This document shows, piece after piece, positions 1-9,850 of a stretch of 26,832 bases of DNA. Under the pieces are notes generated by a model that was not told the origin of the DNA, searched no databases, and saw only the letters and a program-made list of their open reading frames with translations. Numbering within the stretch: the first letter of the stretch is position 1; each line of letters begins with the position of its first letter. Source of the stretch: Amphimedon queenslandica (Eukaryota > Porifera > Demospongiae > Haplosclerida > Niphatidae); the NCBI RefSeq assembly GCF_000090795.2, contig NW_003546514.1, positions 106,049 through 132,880 of the forward strand, given 5' to 3'. The translations under genes were made by a program, and so were the position numbers.

Positions 1-114
1 ACTTGACTGGATCCACGTCTGCTGCCATCAGGATGTCTTTAGCTTCCTCCAGTCTGCCTACAAGAACATCCCGGAAACCGCGCCTTTTTCCCTCCTTCCG
101 TCGTAGCCCTTCCG
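1..114 (-). CDS. Possible 5'-truncated exon, gag-like
   Basis: The minus strand is open from about position 131 to the left edge with good codon content. It is a basic, helical peptide containing LRRKEGKRRGFRDVLVGRLE and then AKDILMAADVDPVK. An AG at 116-115 could be a splice acceptor, giving an exon that begins at 114 and leaves the window on the left. The pattern (basic stretch, RGF, then a helix and an acidic DVDP) loosely resembles the start of BEL/Pao-type Gag proteins. That resemblance is weak and from memory. A plus-strand reading frame over the same bases is rich in Ser/Arg and is probably its shadow. There is no start codon upstream in frame, so this is not a complete gene. Confidence 0.3.
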
Positions 115-3100
115 CTATTTTGCCACGTGATCAATTATTACAACAAAAAATAATTATTATCTCAACAACTGACAACAAAACTCTATGAATACACACGAAG
201 GCACTACCAACTACTCAGGTATGTGTACTGATACAAACCTGTAGCGCTGCTGTGTCTTGTTGCCGCGAGATTACAAAATTCACAACTCTCAGGCTCCTGT
301 CCCATTGAACGCGCACTATCAAGGTCCTATCAATCTCAATCCGGCTCAAGTGACCAAATATTGATTATCTGGTCGGTTCTTTTTAGGAGATGGACGGCTA
401 AATATCAGGACTGAAGCGGACTTAACAAGAGTACAAGATTCACAACAAAAACTTCTCTTTAATAAAATGGCAGACTCAATTGAGTACTGCGCATGCTCAC
501 AATAATGAATAATTAATGAAATGAATAATGAAATAATCATACAATAATAATAATACTATTCAACAAATTGGGCTCAGCTTTGTACAATTAAAACCTTCTA
601 AAAAAGCGATATTATTTAGAGCAAAATGATGAATAATGGAATGTAAAGCTATTGAAAGTATATATATAACTATGGCATAAAAATTTGAAATCTAAGCGTC
701 AGGATAAAAATTCTGAAACAAAGTTTGTTTCATATGAAATGCCTCTATTTGCTTTATGAAATTTATATATATATAAATACTTGGCAATCCAACTCAATTG
801 ACTGTTGTATTTATGTCTGCAAGGTCAAGACTTTTTAAATACTTTTGGTTTCGAAAATAATTTCATATATCTTAGAACATGGATAGTGAAAGAAATAAAT
901 TGGTTTTTTAGGTAACTTAATATGAGTAACATTAGTTATGTGATATGATAGAACAATATGAATAAAAAATTCACAACATATGCATTTCTTTAGATTGATA
1001 GCAGAAAAGGTGTAGAAAATTTGTGAAGACGTACTGAAAATTATTCATTTGCATCATTACTTATACAAAATAATCACATTTAATAAGTGCAGATGAAGGA
1101 GATAAATTTAAACAGACTAAAATATATAATAGCCTCAGATGTTTCTGCAGTGCAAGCTGATGACATTACTTTTGTATCTCATGCAAAAAGTTATACATAT
1201 TGATGTTGTAACTGAACGTTTCAAAGAATCACCACCTAAAGATTGATGAACAACAATATTTATTAATAAATTGATACAGAATTGGTTGTTTGCTAGTGGT
1301 TGCTTTTTTTAAGCTCTGAAGTGTGCAGAGGTTTTGAGCATTAAATTTTAAGAATGATCTTAATTACACTACTATGCAAATCATTCGTATTGTTACTTCA
1401 TTGAAATTATAAATTGTTCTCATTTTAGCCGATTTCATCATACAAATATAGTGTCAGACTAAAAAGCACTTCATTTCAGACACCATAATTCACTAATTGA
1501 TGACATCATTGAAAGTCTTATGATCACTTATCATCATTATTTTTCTTACCATAATTGTTACCACAGATAGTTATGTATGTTGAATAATTGACAGCACTTT
1601 ACATTTCCTTCAAAACATCTTGACAAAAGCAATTGTCGTGCATGACCAGAGGTAATGAAAGCAATACTAAATTTTATAGGATAATCAAAGAATTTCTAAA
1701 GCAAATGTATAAACTTGTAATTGTTTCAAAGAAATTATACATCACATGATTTAACTGAACTATATCCTAGTCATTTCATTTTAAATGAGTCCTGAATCAC
1801 AGATTCAGCAGCTACTAACTTTTCTAGCAGCTTCTACTTCTACGAAGCAGACTAATATAAACTATCATGAACTTCTCATTATACTCCAAAGCAGCACAGT
1901 CACCTGTGTTCAGATGATTTCTCAGTCTTTGCAGCATCCTAGTTCTCAGTAATGTCTTTGAAGCATCAGTCAAATTCATGCTCAGTTTCTCAGCCTGTAG
2001 TTCACTCTAGTCTAGTCTAGTTCATGATAGATCATGTTTATGATACATAGTCCATTGTTCTGTTCGGCATGCTAGACACTCTGCAAAACGCTACGGTTCA
2101 CTCTGCATACGTCTGTGTACGTTCCACATCACTTGTTTTGCTTTCTTTGTAGCGTTACACGCGTTCCGCAATTTAGTAAGTGTCAATATTATGTTTGGGC
2201 TGGACCAGACCAACTGACCAAGATTACGCACCACACAAAAGTTCAGCGGGGGCTTTATAGAATTTGGACTGGACCACAGCTCTCAACTTGCACTGCTTCT
2301 AACAGATTCGGACCAGACATGGCTCATGAAGAATTAGGAGACAAATATGATTATAGCAGCATAACTTCAACTCAGTGCCATAACTAATAATGTTATTTAC
2401 TATTCCTAGTGTTTTCAGTTTTTGTCTTTTCAACCAATACTCAGATCTATACTTTGTTTATGGTGTGATAGCCAAAAAGCAATGGGTTGACTGAGTTGCA
2501 AATAATTGTGGCCATTTTCATTTCAATGGACAATGACTTGAGAGATAAACTTAAGGGTGCAGATCCAGGTTATTTTGATTTGCAATTATTATCTATTATT
2601 TTTCTATCCACAAGATAAAATAAAATATGTTGAATGTGTGAGGAAATATAACCAATTATATTATTCCTGATTAGTAGCCTGTCCGATGCAAATAAGTATA
2701 CTTGCTCTATTGTGCAAATGTGCAGTCTTGAGTAGAGACATGACTACAGTCAAGTCAGTAAAGCTACCAACTCAAGTGGCACCCATTATCTTCACCTATC
2801 TAGTTGTTGCCTTCAGGTATTCAGTTTGTTTTAAACTAATTCTTTTACATTTATACCAAGACTGACATAAACTCACTAGCTCTAGTGGCAGTCTGGCAAA
2901 TAGCTTCTTCTGTCTTCCGAGCCTGACTCACTGCACCCCATACTTCAGGTACTTTGTTATCAGTATTATTTCTATTACCGGGTTATATTCATTTTGTCAT
3001 GCATCCTTTTTTACATTTAATTAACTAAGTTACCTTTTGTTGTCCTTTCCTTTTTGCCCTATCTCCAATCACTTGGTACACAAACCCCTCCCTTTAATCT

Positions 3101-3900
3101 TTTTAGAATGAATGTTTTGCAATTGACGTCATCTTCACAAAGAAGGTATCAATTATATAGCTGTTGTTTGTGCTCAAAGAAATGTGTTAGGTTTACTTCT
3201 GTCAAGAAAAAAAAGTCGTGGTTGAATACTATAATGCCAATGATTAAATTTGGGACTTATGATGCGTTGCTTTTTTATTCCTTTAATTCAATATTTTAGC
3301 TTCACCACCGTTGCCTTTTAAAGCAACTGATTATAAATCTTTCACTCTCTTCCCATCAATTGTTGAGAACACATTTTACGCCAGAAATTATGGAATCAAG
3401 GTCAATAAAGTTGTAATAGTTGACTGGATCTGTCAACCAACATTTATCATGTTCAGGTTAAGGACTGGCTGTTTGTATGAAATAATTTCAATTTACACCA
3501 TTACTGTGTAACTAGATGTTGAGTGGCATGATTAGTAGCACTGAAGTACCGTCTATAGTGTTAGAAATTTAGATTTAGATTAGTTCACCATGCATGCTGC
3601 GCTTACTTTGAGCGTTATTATTTGCAGAAGTGGTTAATTTTGCCTGATGCCATTAAAAACAATTTTTACCTTTATATTTAAATTACATGCTTCAGCAGTG
3701 GTTAGTGTGGTGGAAAACTGCATGTCTGGCTGTTACTTTGTCTGTTATTTCCAATTACGTCTGCAGTAAATATAAATAAGTGATTTCAATACTGCAGGTC
3801 AATAGTTAATATAGTTGACCTGTTTACCTTTGAAGATTTACTGTATCAGTGAATATCACAGTTTAGATTAGAAACCACAATGAAGCCACTACTATTTCTT
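115..3900. other. AT-rich sequence without a recognisable gene
   Basis: No protein family was recognised on either strand. The longest open frame (2115-2387, plus, 90 codons) has no familiar motif; its DNA repeats the words GGACCAGAC and GGACTGGACC, so it may be repeat-derived. Low-complexity AT runs occur at 505-560 and 755-780. A short hairpin (CTGAATC-aca-GATTCAG) lies near 1793-1809. Consensus-like donors (for example CAG|GTATGT at 218-226) occur, but no exon could be built around them. Confidence 0.5.
483..499 (-). promoter_or_regulatory. NRF-1-like motif, twin of the site at 26382
   Basis: The minus strand reads TGAGCATGCGCAGTACT. The same 17 bases occur on the plus strand at 26382-26398. 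The GCATGCGCA core resembles the NRF-1 site found in CpG-type animal promoters. A YY1-like AAAATGGC lies about 15 bases away, at 465-472 on the plus strand. Promoter function is inference. Confidence 0.3.
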
Positions 3901-4072
3901 TTGAATTCAGTAGTATTAAATTGATTATACCAACCGTCAAAGTGTACCCACTACTAATGAACTTACAGAAATGCCCTTATCATGGGTTGAATTCAGTAGT
4001 ATTAAATTGATTATACCAACCGTCATAGTGTACCCACCACTAATGAACTTACAGAAATGCCCTTATCATGGG
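3901..4072. repeat. 86-bp tandem duplication
   Basis: Two adjacent copies, 3901-3986 and 3987-4072, begin TTGAATTCAGTAGTATTAAA and end TTATCATGGG. They differ at two positions (CGTCAAAG against CGTCATAG, and CTACTAAT against CCACTAAT), so 84 of 86 bases agree. The near identity suggests a recent event. No coding frame is apparent. Confidence 0.95.
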
Positions 4073-4640
4073 TACTTACAGTATTATATGCAAAACAAAA
4101 TTTTTTGAAAGCATACATTATTTTTATAGGGTTCTTCAATACCAACTGTCATAAAATCAAGGAATATTTTTTCTGTTGGGCATTTACAGTATCTCATTAT
4201 TTAGGTCTGTTCAGGCCAAGGATGTCAACAATTTAGTTAGCTTGCTGCATACAGTGCCATTGCGAAACTTGAAACAGTGATCCTCCACAAAAAATTGTAT
4301 GTTGTAATGAGAATGCATTTTTTCAGTCATTGTCATTTTGTAGCCATTGAAGATAAAGCGGCTATCTACTGCCACACGGCAGTTTGTAGTCGATAACACT
4401 GATGAAGCCACTATGAATACATTTATTGTTTCTCATAGCAACCCGGACCGTAAATTTTCGCGCATGACAAATAGTTATTTAGTAGATGCTCATTTCTTTG
4501 TGAGAATGTGAGTCTGTATAGCCATTATCTCAGCAGTGGATCTTCAAGGATCCCTCTCTTACACCATCATATCTATGCTTACAGGGTGACACCTGGACAC
4601 GGTGAAACTTTCTTCAGGCTCATAGCTGTGTTTATGTTAG
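4073..4640. other. No gene seen
   Basis: No recognisable coding sequence. The 13-mer GATGAAGCCACTA near 4402 repeats, with one change, a word near 3879 (AATGAAGCCACTA), so the tandem duplication may sit inside a longer unrecognised repeat. A GC-richer patch (CCCGGACCG, TTTTCGCGC) lies at 4442-4463. Confidence 0.4.
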
Positions 4641-4658
4641 TCTGGTCAGCAGACCAGA
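4641..4658. repeat. Perfect short hairpin
   Basis: TCTGGTC, a four-base loop AGCA, then GACCAGA: a perfect 7-bp stem. It lies just upstream of the TATA-containing segment at 4690. No function can be assigned. Confidence 0.6.
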
Positions 4659-4689
4659 GCTAGTCTACTGCGTGGTATATATACTACGG

Positions 4690-4804
4690 TATAAATCGCC
4701 ACTTGGTGCTCCACATCACGACATGATCTTTGCAGCACTGTCGGCATCTTTAAACTTCTTCAGAGGCTTTAAGCTGCCTCAGCAAAAGAACAATAAGCCT
4801 ATAG
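4690..4804 (+). CDS. Possible TATA box and first coding exon
   Basis: A TATAAAT word at 4690-4696 lies about 30 bases before an ATG at 4723. From there 27 codons are open (MIFAALSASLNFFRGFKLPQ and on) to a consensus-like donor, ATAG|GTATGT, at 4804/4805. TATA spacing, start codon and donor agree with the first exon of a plus-strand gene. No second exon was found: a TIR element begins 50 bases later and a retroelement fragment follows. It may be a gene broken by insertion, or chance. The peptide was not recognised. Confidence 0.25.
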
Positions 4805-4853
4805 GTATGTCAGTATGTGATTATTAGGATCTATGGATTAATAAATCAATATA

Positions 4854-5092
4854 TGTGACCATAATTGACAAAAGGTACCTTATGGCGGGTAGTGAAATTT
4901 GTCTTTCTAGCCTAAGAAATCCAACTTCCTGAGCTCCATTTATCATAAAATTACTCCACAGGATGCAAAAAGTTACCATGAAACTTTTAGGAACAATGAT
5001 TGTCTAACAAAGCACTCACAGGTTGATATTTTCCATTATAACTATCAATTTTAAAATCCGCCATAAGGGCCCTTTTGTCAATTATGGTCACA
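4854..5092. mobile_element. Miniature TIR element flanked by TA (Tc1/mariner-like MITE)
   Basis: The left end reads TGTGACCATAATTGACAAAA and continues GG..CCTTATGGCGG. The right end, 5058-5092, is its reverse complement with only a few changes, so the terminal repeats are about 35 bp. TA flanks both sides (4852-4853 and 5093-5094), as expected for Tc1/mariner-type insertion. The 239-bp element has no reading frame, so it must have been moved by a transposase supplied in trans. The superfamily is inferred from the TA duplication alone. Confidence 0.85.
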
Positions 5093-5116
5093 TATGATAG
5101 TACTTACATGTAACAT

Positions 5117-5334
5117 TATAGCAAATAGAATAAGGTGCTTTGAATGAGTGCTGGTTAATGGCTAGCATGAATGCAGGCAGGATTGCTGCACTAGAAGGAA
5201 AGAGCTAACGATGCCTCGTGTTGACACCTAAACACTGATTATTAATAACACAGCATGGAACATATATACAAAGATAGCTTATGAATATTTATGAGTTCTG
5301 ATGTGATGTCATGATGAGTCAGCTCAAGACAGTA
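5117..5334 (-). repeat. 3' LTR of the miniature retroelement
   Basis: It runs from the purine-rich tract (5343-5335) to the shared end CTATTTGCTATA. The final 56 bases match 5984-5929 with three differences. The exact 5' boundary is set only by the polypurine tract, so it may shift by a few bases. Confidence 0.65.
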
Positions 5335-5918
5335 CTCCCCCACAAGACAAACAGTCGATACAAAACCAATGAAGAATGAGTAATGAAAGAATGAGGAAGT
5401 AAGGTGCTGAACATGCCTGAATGATACAGGAGGTGCTGTGGTTAATGCAGTGACCGCCTGTTTACATTGAGATCCAAGTGAGAATGGTCGATTAGATAAG
5501 GCAAGCAAAGGTCAAACATGGTCGAGCAAAAGAATGACGAAAGAGAAATGAACAGCACATAGAGAGTGACAGCTAGGGATAGTGAGAAACATGCTGAGGA
5601 GTGTTTCATGACTTGTCAGAGTCGATCATCAGTGGGTCCGTGGGTTAGAGATACAGAGGCAAAGTGCTAGTGGTGGGAACGGGTGGGTATAGACTGACAG
5701 TGAGTCGTCGTGGCCAGAGAAACCCAGAGAAGAGCTGCCTTTATAGTTGTCTGACAGTGAGTCACCAGAGAGACAAGAATGAGTGTAGGAGCTAGAGAGA
5801 CCAGCATAACTATGAGAGAGTAGAGGAGCGTGTGGACTAGCAGTGAGATCGAGGCTGACACAGGTTCCATGATTACTGCTGCTGCTGAACCCAAAACAGT
5901 GAGTCATCAGGGCCGACC

Positions 5919-5928
5919 GGGTCACCAA
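5919..5928 (-). other. Primer-binding-site-like sequence
   Basis: TTGGTGACCC directly abuts the end of the 5' LTR fragment. LTR retrotransposons carry a tRNA-complementary site in exactly this place, often starting TGG. Which tRNA it matches was not determined. Confidence 0.6.
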
Positions 5929-5984
5929 TATAGCAAATAGAATGAGGTGCTATGAATGAGTGCTGGCTAATGGCTAGCATGAAG

Positions 5985-6344
5985 GCATGTGCAGAAGATA
6001 TCTAGTTTTCAGAGACTTCGATGATACTATTGATGAGAATATTACTGGCTGTAACTGTTGTGATCTCTGTACTGTGATATGTGAATGTTCACACTGTTCC
6101 ATTTTTATTGATTACAGTGATTAATATCATGTTGTAGATTACATGTGCATATTATGTTTATAATAATTATTATTAATTTTATTTGTACATTCATCATCTG
6201 ACTTTGTCTCTTTTCCCTCTTCATTCCTTAGCTCCTTTCTCCATGCAATTTATTGTTAGTAATCAAGATCATTATAATTATACAAAAAATTTAATCATAG
6301 ATTATAAACGAATACTTTTATAAATGAAAAAATTTTTATAATTA
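5985..6344. other. AT-rich spacer
   Basis: No gene seen. It contains AT runs such as TTTATAATAATTATTATTAA near 6158-6180 and separates the truncated 5' LTR from the 3' end of the DUF6589 pseudogene. Confidence 0.5.
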
Positions 6345-7350
6345 TTAACCATAGCGATGCAAAAGTTTATATAGTTGATCCTTTAACCAGATTATGTCTT
6401 CATTTTTAATACTCCCACTCTGTTGCTCATAAATGATTTTATTTCACTATGTTTCCTATTAGGCCTGTTTTGAAACACATCATATTTTCTTAACTCCTCT
6501 AAAACAGTTTAAATCACAAACAGATGAATGAGATGTGTGCCACCGTGACTCTATTTGTATGCCTGTTGTGAGGTCATAGTTGTTTCTGATTTCAATCAGT
6601 TGTCGTAAGTATAATCCCACGCCTTTAATTAAATGCTCAGCCACATTTGCACCAAGATGTGATACGGAAATCGTTTAATTCATGGTTCAAATGTTCCATA
6701 TGCAGATCCATTGTGATATTCTTGCCTCATTTTCCATGTACATTAATGGTCCTGCTCCATAGTAACTGATGTCTCATTCTTTCACTAAATAGACTAAATA
6801 GATACTTATATTGAAAAAGTAATGTTGCAGCCTGGCTAGCATACTTTCGTTTATCAGTTGCTTTAAATACAAGGAATAAAAATCTCCAACAATGGAGATT
6901 GCCAAAACCGTCACCTTCCTGAACTGCATCATTGTACCCCAATAGAAGCAGTCCCCACGTCAATAGATCCTATGCATAAGCTAAAACAGGGTCTTGTTCT
7001 TTCACATTTTGAAGCTGGTTTGTCTCAAAGCCATGAGTGTATTCATTCACTATATCACTTACAAAGTTCATAAAAGCATCTTCTCTTTTAGCATCACTGG
7101 AATTCAAAAAGATATCTCCAAATGTACTATCACTTGAAGGAGTTTCATCCAATGTGTTGAGCCCTAGCTTTTTCATGACACGGTGCAAAATGTGAGCCTT
7201 CACAATGAGCAGAAAAAAAAATTTTTGCAAGCGGTTGGATCACTTTTAATTGTTTTTGTGACGGTTCTCCTTTTCAACAAGTTACGTAGCTTGAACAAGG
7301 TGCCTGAATTAATCCCGGAACATGTACTGTACAAAAGTTTCCATATGGCA
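6345..7350 (-). pseudogene. DUF6589 pseudogene, C-terminal exon(s)
   Basis: It encodes IWKLLYSTCSG, GTLFKLRNLLKRRTVTK, then after a slip in a T-run FLLIVKAHILHRVMKKLG, and up to PVLAYA followed by TAG (6972-6970). The same frame resumes directly as DLLTWGLLLLGYNDAVQEGD and reaches INVHGK, TGA (6729-6727), GKNITMDLHMEHLN. Shifted frames then give LGANVAEHLIKGVGLYLRQL and a last LKDQLYKLLHRYG before TAA. The stops lie inside well-conserved segments, so they are lesions rather than true ends. Confidence 0.8.
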
Positions 7351-7402
7351 TATATAACAGATTAAGAACTGAGTCAATAATACAAAAGTATTGAGGGCTT
7401 AC

Positions 7403-7854
7403 CTTTAAAAAACAAACTTTTGCATGCCAATCTTCGGTTTCTGGTACTAGGCCTTTCAACCTGTCTATTCCTTGATTTTCATTATCTTTTGATCGTTTGG
7501 CACCAGTGTCCCTTTCAGCAGTCAATTGGTCACCACCAAACAAAACATAATGAAAGCAATCAGCTGAAAGTTGAAACACTTGACCATCATTAGGGTCAAC
7601 CAGTTCCACATTCTCCAACCTAACTGGAACATATTGTTGTAAAAAACTTAGAATAGCGACCATGTCTTCATTTTTCATTTTATTCTTACGCAAGACTCCT
7701 GAGGAATCTAAGAACAAGATTAACACTCTATAGTTGATTATTAAAACATTACTTCAGACATCATTGACATTTTCTCAGAAAACTGATGAGGGATATGGGG
7801 CGTGATGGTTTGACATTAGTTTTGAAAAAAGAAATGACTTCCGAATAATTCTAG
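7403..7854 (-). pseudogene. DUF6589 pseudogene, exons 6-7 (core GDQLT/EDWHAK)
   Basis: A short exon (7854-7753) encodes FFKTN and IPHQFSEKMSMMSE in shifted frames and ends at GAA|GTAATG. The next exon (7707-7403) starts after TTCTTAG. A one-base loss near 7702 changes what should be an IP-Leu-GVL reading. It continues RKNKMKNEDMVAILSFLQQY, LFGGDQLTAERDTGAKR, DRLKGLVPETEDWHAKVCFL and ends AAG|GTAAGC. This is the best-preserved block and carries the family signature. Confidence 0.85.
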
Positions 7855-7907
7855 CTACGAATATTTATAAAAAATTATTAGTATGCATTATTGAATTTAC
7901 AACTAAC

Positions 7908-8190
7908 CAGCAATAATGGTCATGTTTTGTCGCAACATTACTCTATCATCATCACCAGGTAATACTTTTTTAATATCCAATCCTTCCAAATCTGGCAAAT
8001 GTGAATCATCTTGTAGAACAAGTATCTGTTCTGTCTTTCACAGCATAACTATGAAAGTAATGCAGAGATTGTCTGACTGTCTAATGTCTCCTCTCTTGGC
8101 CAAACAGACATATCTGTGTTGTCTCCAACAATCTTAAATGATGGCAATGGTGGTGACTCATTACAAGTTAGGTCTTCTAGATTCTCTTGT
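7908..8190 (-). pseudogene. DUF6589 pseudogene, exon 5 (FKIVGDN)
   Basis: Three frames share this exon: SPPLPSFKIVGDNTDMSVWP, then SLHYFHSYAVKDRTD, then LPDLEGLDIKKVLPGDDDR. They follow the usual family order, so two frameshifts have occurred (near 8080 and 8010). The donor is GCTG|GTTAGT at 7908/7907. Confidence 0.72.
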
Positions 8191-8275
8191 CTGTCAGAAG
8201 TGAAATGTGGCAGTTATTCTGTCTAGATGTACATGTATGTTAAAGATAAAACTTTACAAAATTAATGCAGCTCAC

Positions 8276-8476
8276 CTCCAATAAGTCACCATTCTCAGAC
8301 AAAGTGCTACTGGCCATGAACGATGCCTCAAGTAAATGATTACTTGATGATGAATGTGGCAAAGAAGATAAATCGAATTCATTACTCTGAGTATTGTTGC
8401 TGGAATCTGAAAAAATTGGATTGTCTTGTGACAAAGAGACAATATCACTATGTTTATTTGTTGCAACTACACTTTC
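8276..8476 (-). pseudogene. DUF6589 pseudogene, Ser-rich exon 4
   Basis: An open 67-codon exon between ATATTAG and GAG|GTGAGC. It is low-complexity and rich in Ser, Asn and Asp (SDSSNNTQSNEFDLSSLPHS), so probably a disordered linker in the original protein. Its frame does not join exon 3 cleanly, which fits the general decay. Confidence 0.6.
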
Positions 8477-8519
8477 CTAATATTGAATTTAAAAATTTTG
8501 TTATAGACAAAAATTATAC

Positions 8520-8653
8520 CTTCAAATAATGTCACCAACTTCTCTAGGCCATTCCTTAACAGGTTCATCATGATAACTACCAAAAGAATCAATATATCTG
8601 ATTGTGCTCTTGTGCGACATAGATACACCAACCTTCTGAAACCTTCTGTATAT
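8520..8653 (-). pseudogene. DUF6589 pseudogene, exon 3
   Basis: It starts after ACACAG and joins the previous exon in phase (HSSIQ|IYRRFQKVGVSMSHK). It encodes a helix-turn-helix-like TIRYIDSFGSYHDEPVKEW and then meets an in-frame TGA five bases before the donor AAG|GTATAA at 8520/8519. It is too short, and lacks an in-frame start, so automatic ORF scans miss it. Confidence 0.7.
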
Positions 8654-8702
8654 CTGTGTGTAAAGCCAGGATAACTTTGATGAAAATGTACAGTATATAC
8701 AT

Positions 8703-9259
8703 CAGTGATGTTGTAATTGTAATTCGTAATTGTAATTAATTACTAATGATTACTTTTTCAAAGTAATGTTAATGGTAATTGTAATTGAAGATATTCAAGT
8801 TGATGTAATTGATAATTGTAATTGGAATTTTGTAATTGTAATTGGAAAATCAATTACTTCAGTACATGTAAATAGTGTGAATTTATGAAACTGACTGTAC
8901 AATGTACAAGCATTTTGTTTGCTCTTTCATGTTCAGTCAAGTGTAAAATGCACTGATAAATGATCACATGACTTCAACTAGCTACTAGCTCCTGTTGAAA
9001 GAGTTTTAGCCAGGCAGGAAGAATATTATCTGCAGACAGGTCTCGTTTATTACCAAAAACTTTGAAATCCTTGTATTTTAAAAAGTTAATAAAAATCTAT
9101 TGTAAAAGATATGTAATTGAGCTGTAATTGAGTGATTGTAATGATTACATTTTTGGTTACATGTGTCAATTAGTAATTGTAATTGTAATTATTACAGTAA
9201 ATTCGATCAGTAATTCAGTTGTAATGATGACAGTAAATCATGTAATTGCAACAACACTG
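8703..9259. mobile_element. Non-autonomous hAT-like element with 8-bp TSD
   Basis: The ends are CAGTGATGTTGTAATTG at 8703 and, reading inward from the other side, CAGTGTTGTTGCAATTA from 9259. A perfect 8-bp direct repeat, ATATACAT, flanks it (8695-8702 and 9260-9267). CAGTG ends with an 8-bp duplication are typical of hAT elements. The interior has no transposase and is full of TAATTG-type repeats (8708-8850 and 9110-9205). It lies wholly inside the intron between exons 2 and 3 of the DUF6589 pseudogene; without it that intron would be only about 57 bases. Confidence 0.85.
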
Positions 9260-9275
9260 ATATACATGTACATAC

Positions 9276-9719
9276 CTGTATAGAGCTGTGACAGGAATAA
9301 AGTAATAATGAAAACAGTCGTAAAAAACTCATTTTCTCATTGTGTTGCTTTAGCAGCACTCCTCCAATAAACGGTATTGTAATAGCTTTCTTTTTCTCAG
9401 ACAGCAAACATTCATCCAAAATACTACTCAAAGTTGGCATACTCCGTTTCATATCTGTTGCTAATAATGACCAACTGAACTTTGTAAGATCTTGTAATAG
9501 TTTATTGCCATATACTGCCTTAGCTTCTTTGGTACTAGTAAAAATCAGCTCCTTCTGTACCAATTGACTTACTCCTTTAACTACAATGCATTCATTCGCT
9601 TATCCATCATAATATGATTAACTATTGATCTCCAGTTTTTCCTACCAACACTTCTAGCCACACCAAGGAGAAACCAGGATATTGTGTACTCAATGTTTGT
9701 CTCCATTCTTCTCAAGCAT
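9276..9719 (-). pseudogene. DUF6589 pseudogene, exon 2
   Basis: It encodes CLRRMETNIEYTISWFLLGV, GRKNWRSIVNHIMMDKRM and, after a one-base loss near 9585, VKGVSQLVQKELIF through IGGVLLKQHNEKMSF to HSSIQ. The donor is CAG|GTATGT at 9276/9275. Both parts are clearly one ancestral exon, since they continue in the family order; the frameshift alone separates them. Confidence 0.78.
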
Positions 9720-9850
9720 CTACAGATATTAAAATAAGTCACTTTAATATGGACCTCATTTTATACTTAACTTACAGAAATACATGGGGTTTCATGTGAT
9801 ATCATACGAGATAAAGTGTCCTTCTTTGTAGTATTTACTAGAATCCTTAC

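Larger units (their letters stand above)
5117..5984 (-). mobile_element. Miniature LTR retroelement (TRIM-like), 5' LTR truncated
   Basis: A direct repeat bounds this segment. On the minus strand one copy ends at 5117 and the other at 5929, both finishing CTATTTGCTATA. The 5929 copy is followed with no gap by TTGGTGACCC, a primer-binding-site-like word. The 5117 copy is preceded, at 5343-5335, by GTGGGGGAG, a polypurine-tract-like word just before TACTGTC. These two signals in the right places identify a 3' LTR of about 218 bp (5334-5117), about 590 bp of internal sequence and a 5' LTR cut down to about 56 bp (5984-5929). The internal part has no recognisable gag, protease or reverse transcriptase, so the element is non-autonomous or internally deleted. 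Confidence 0.75.

Noticed and set aside
5629..5928. Ser/Leu-rich minus ORF as gag of the LTR element
   Set aside because: Two overlapping frames are equally open, there is no capsid or zinc-knuckle motif, and composition is low-complexity.
8703..9259. Simple (TAATTG)n microsatellite
   Set aside because: Inverted CAGTG ends and a perfect 8-bp flanking repeat show it is a transposon rich in that word.
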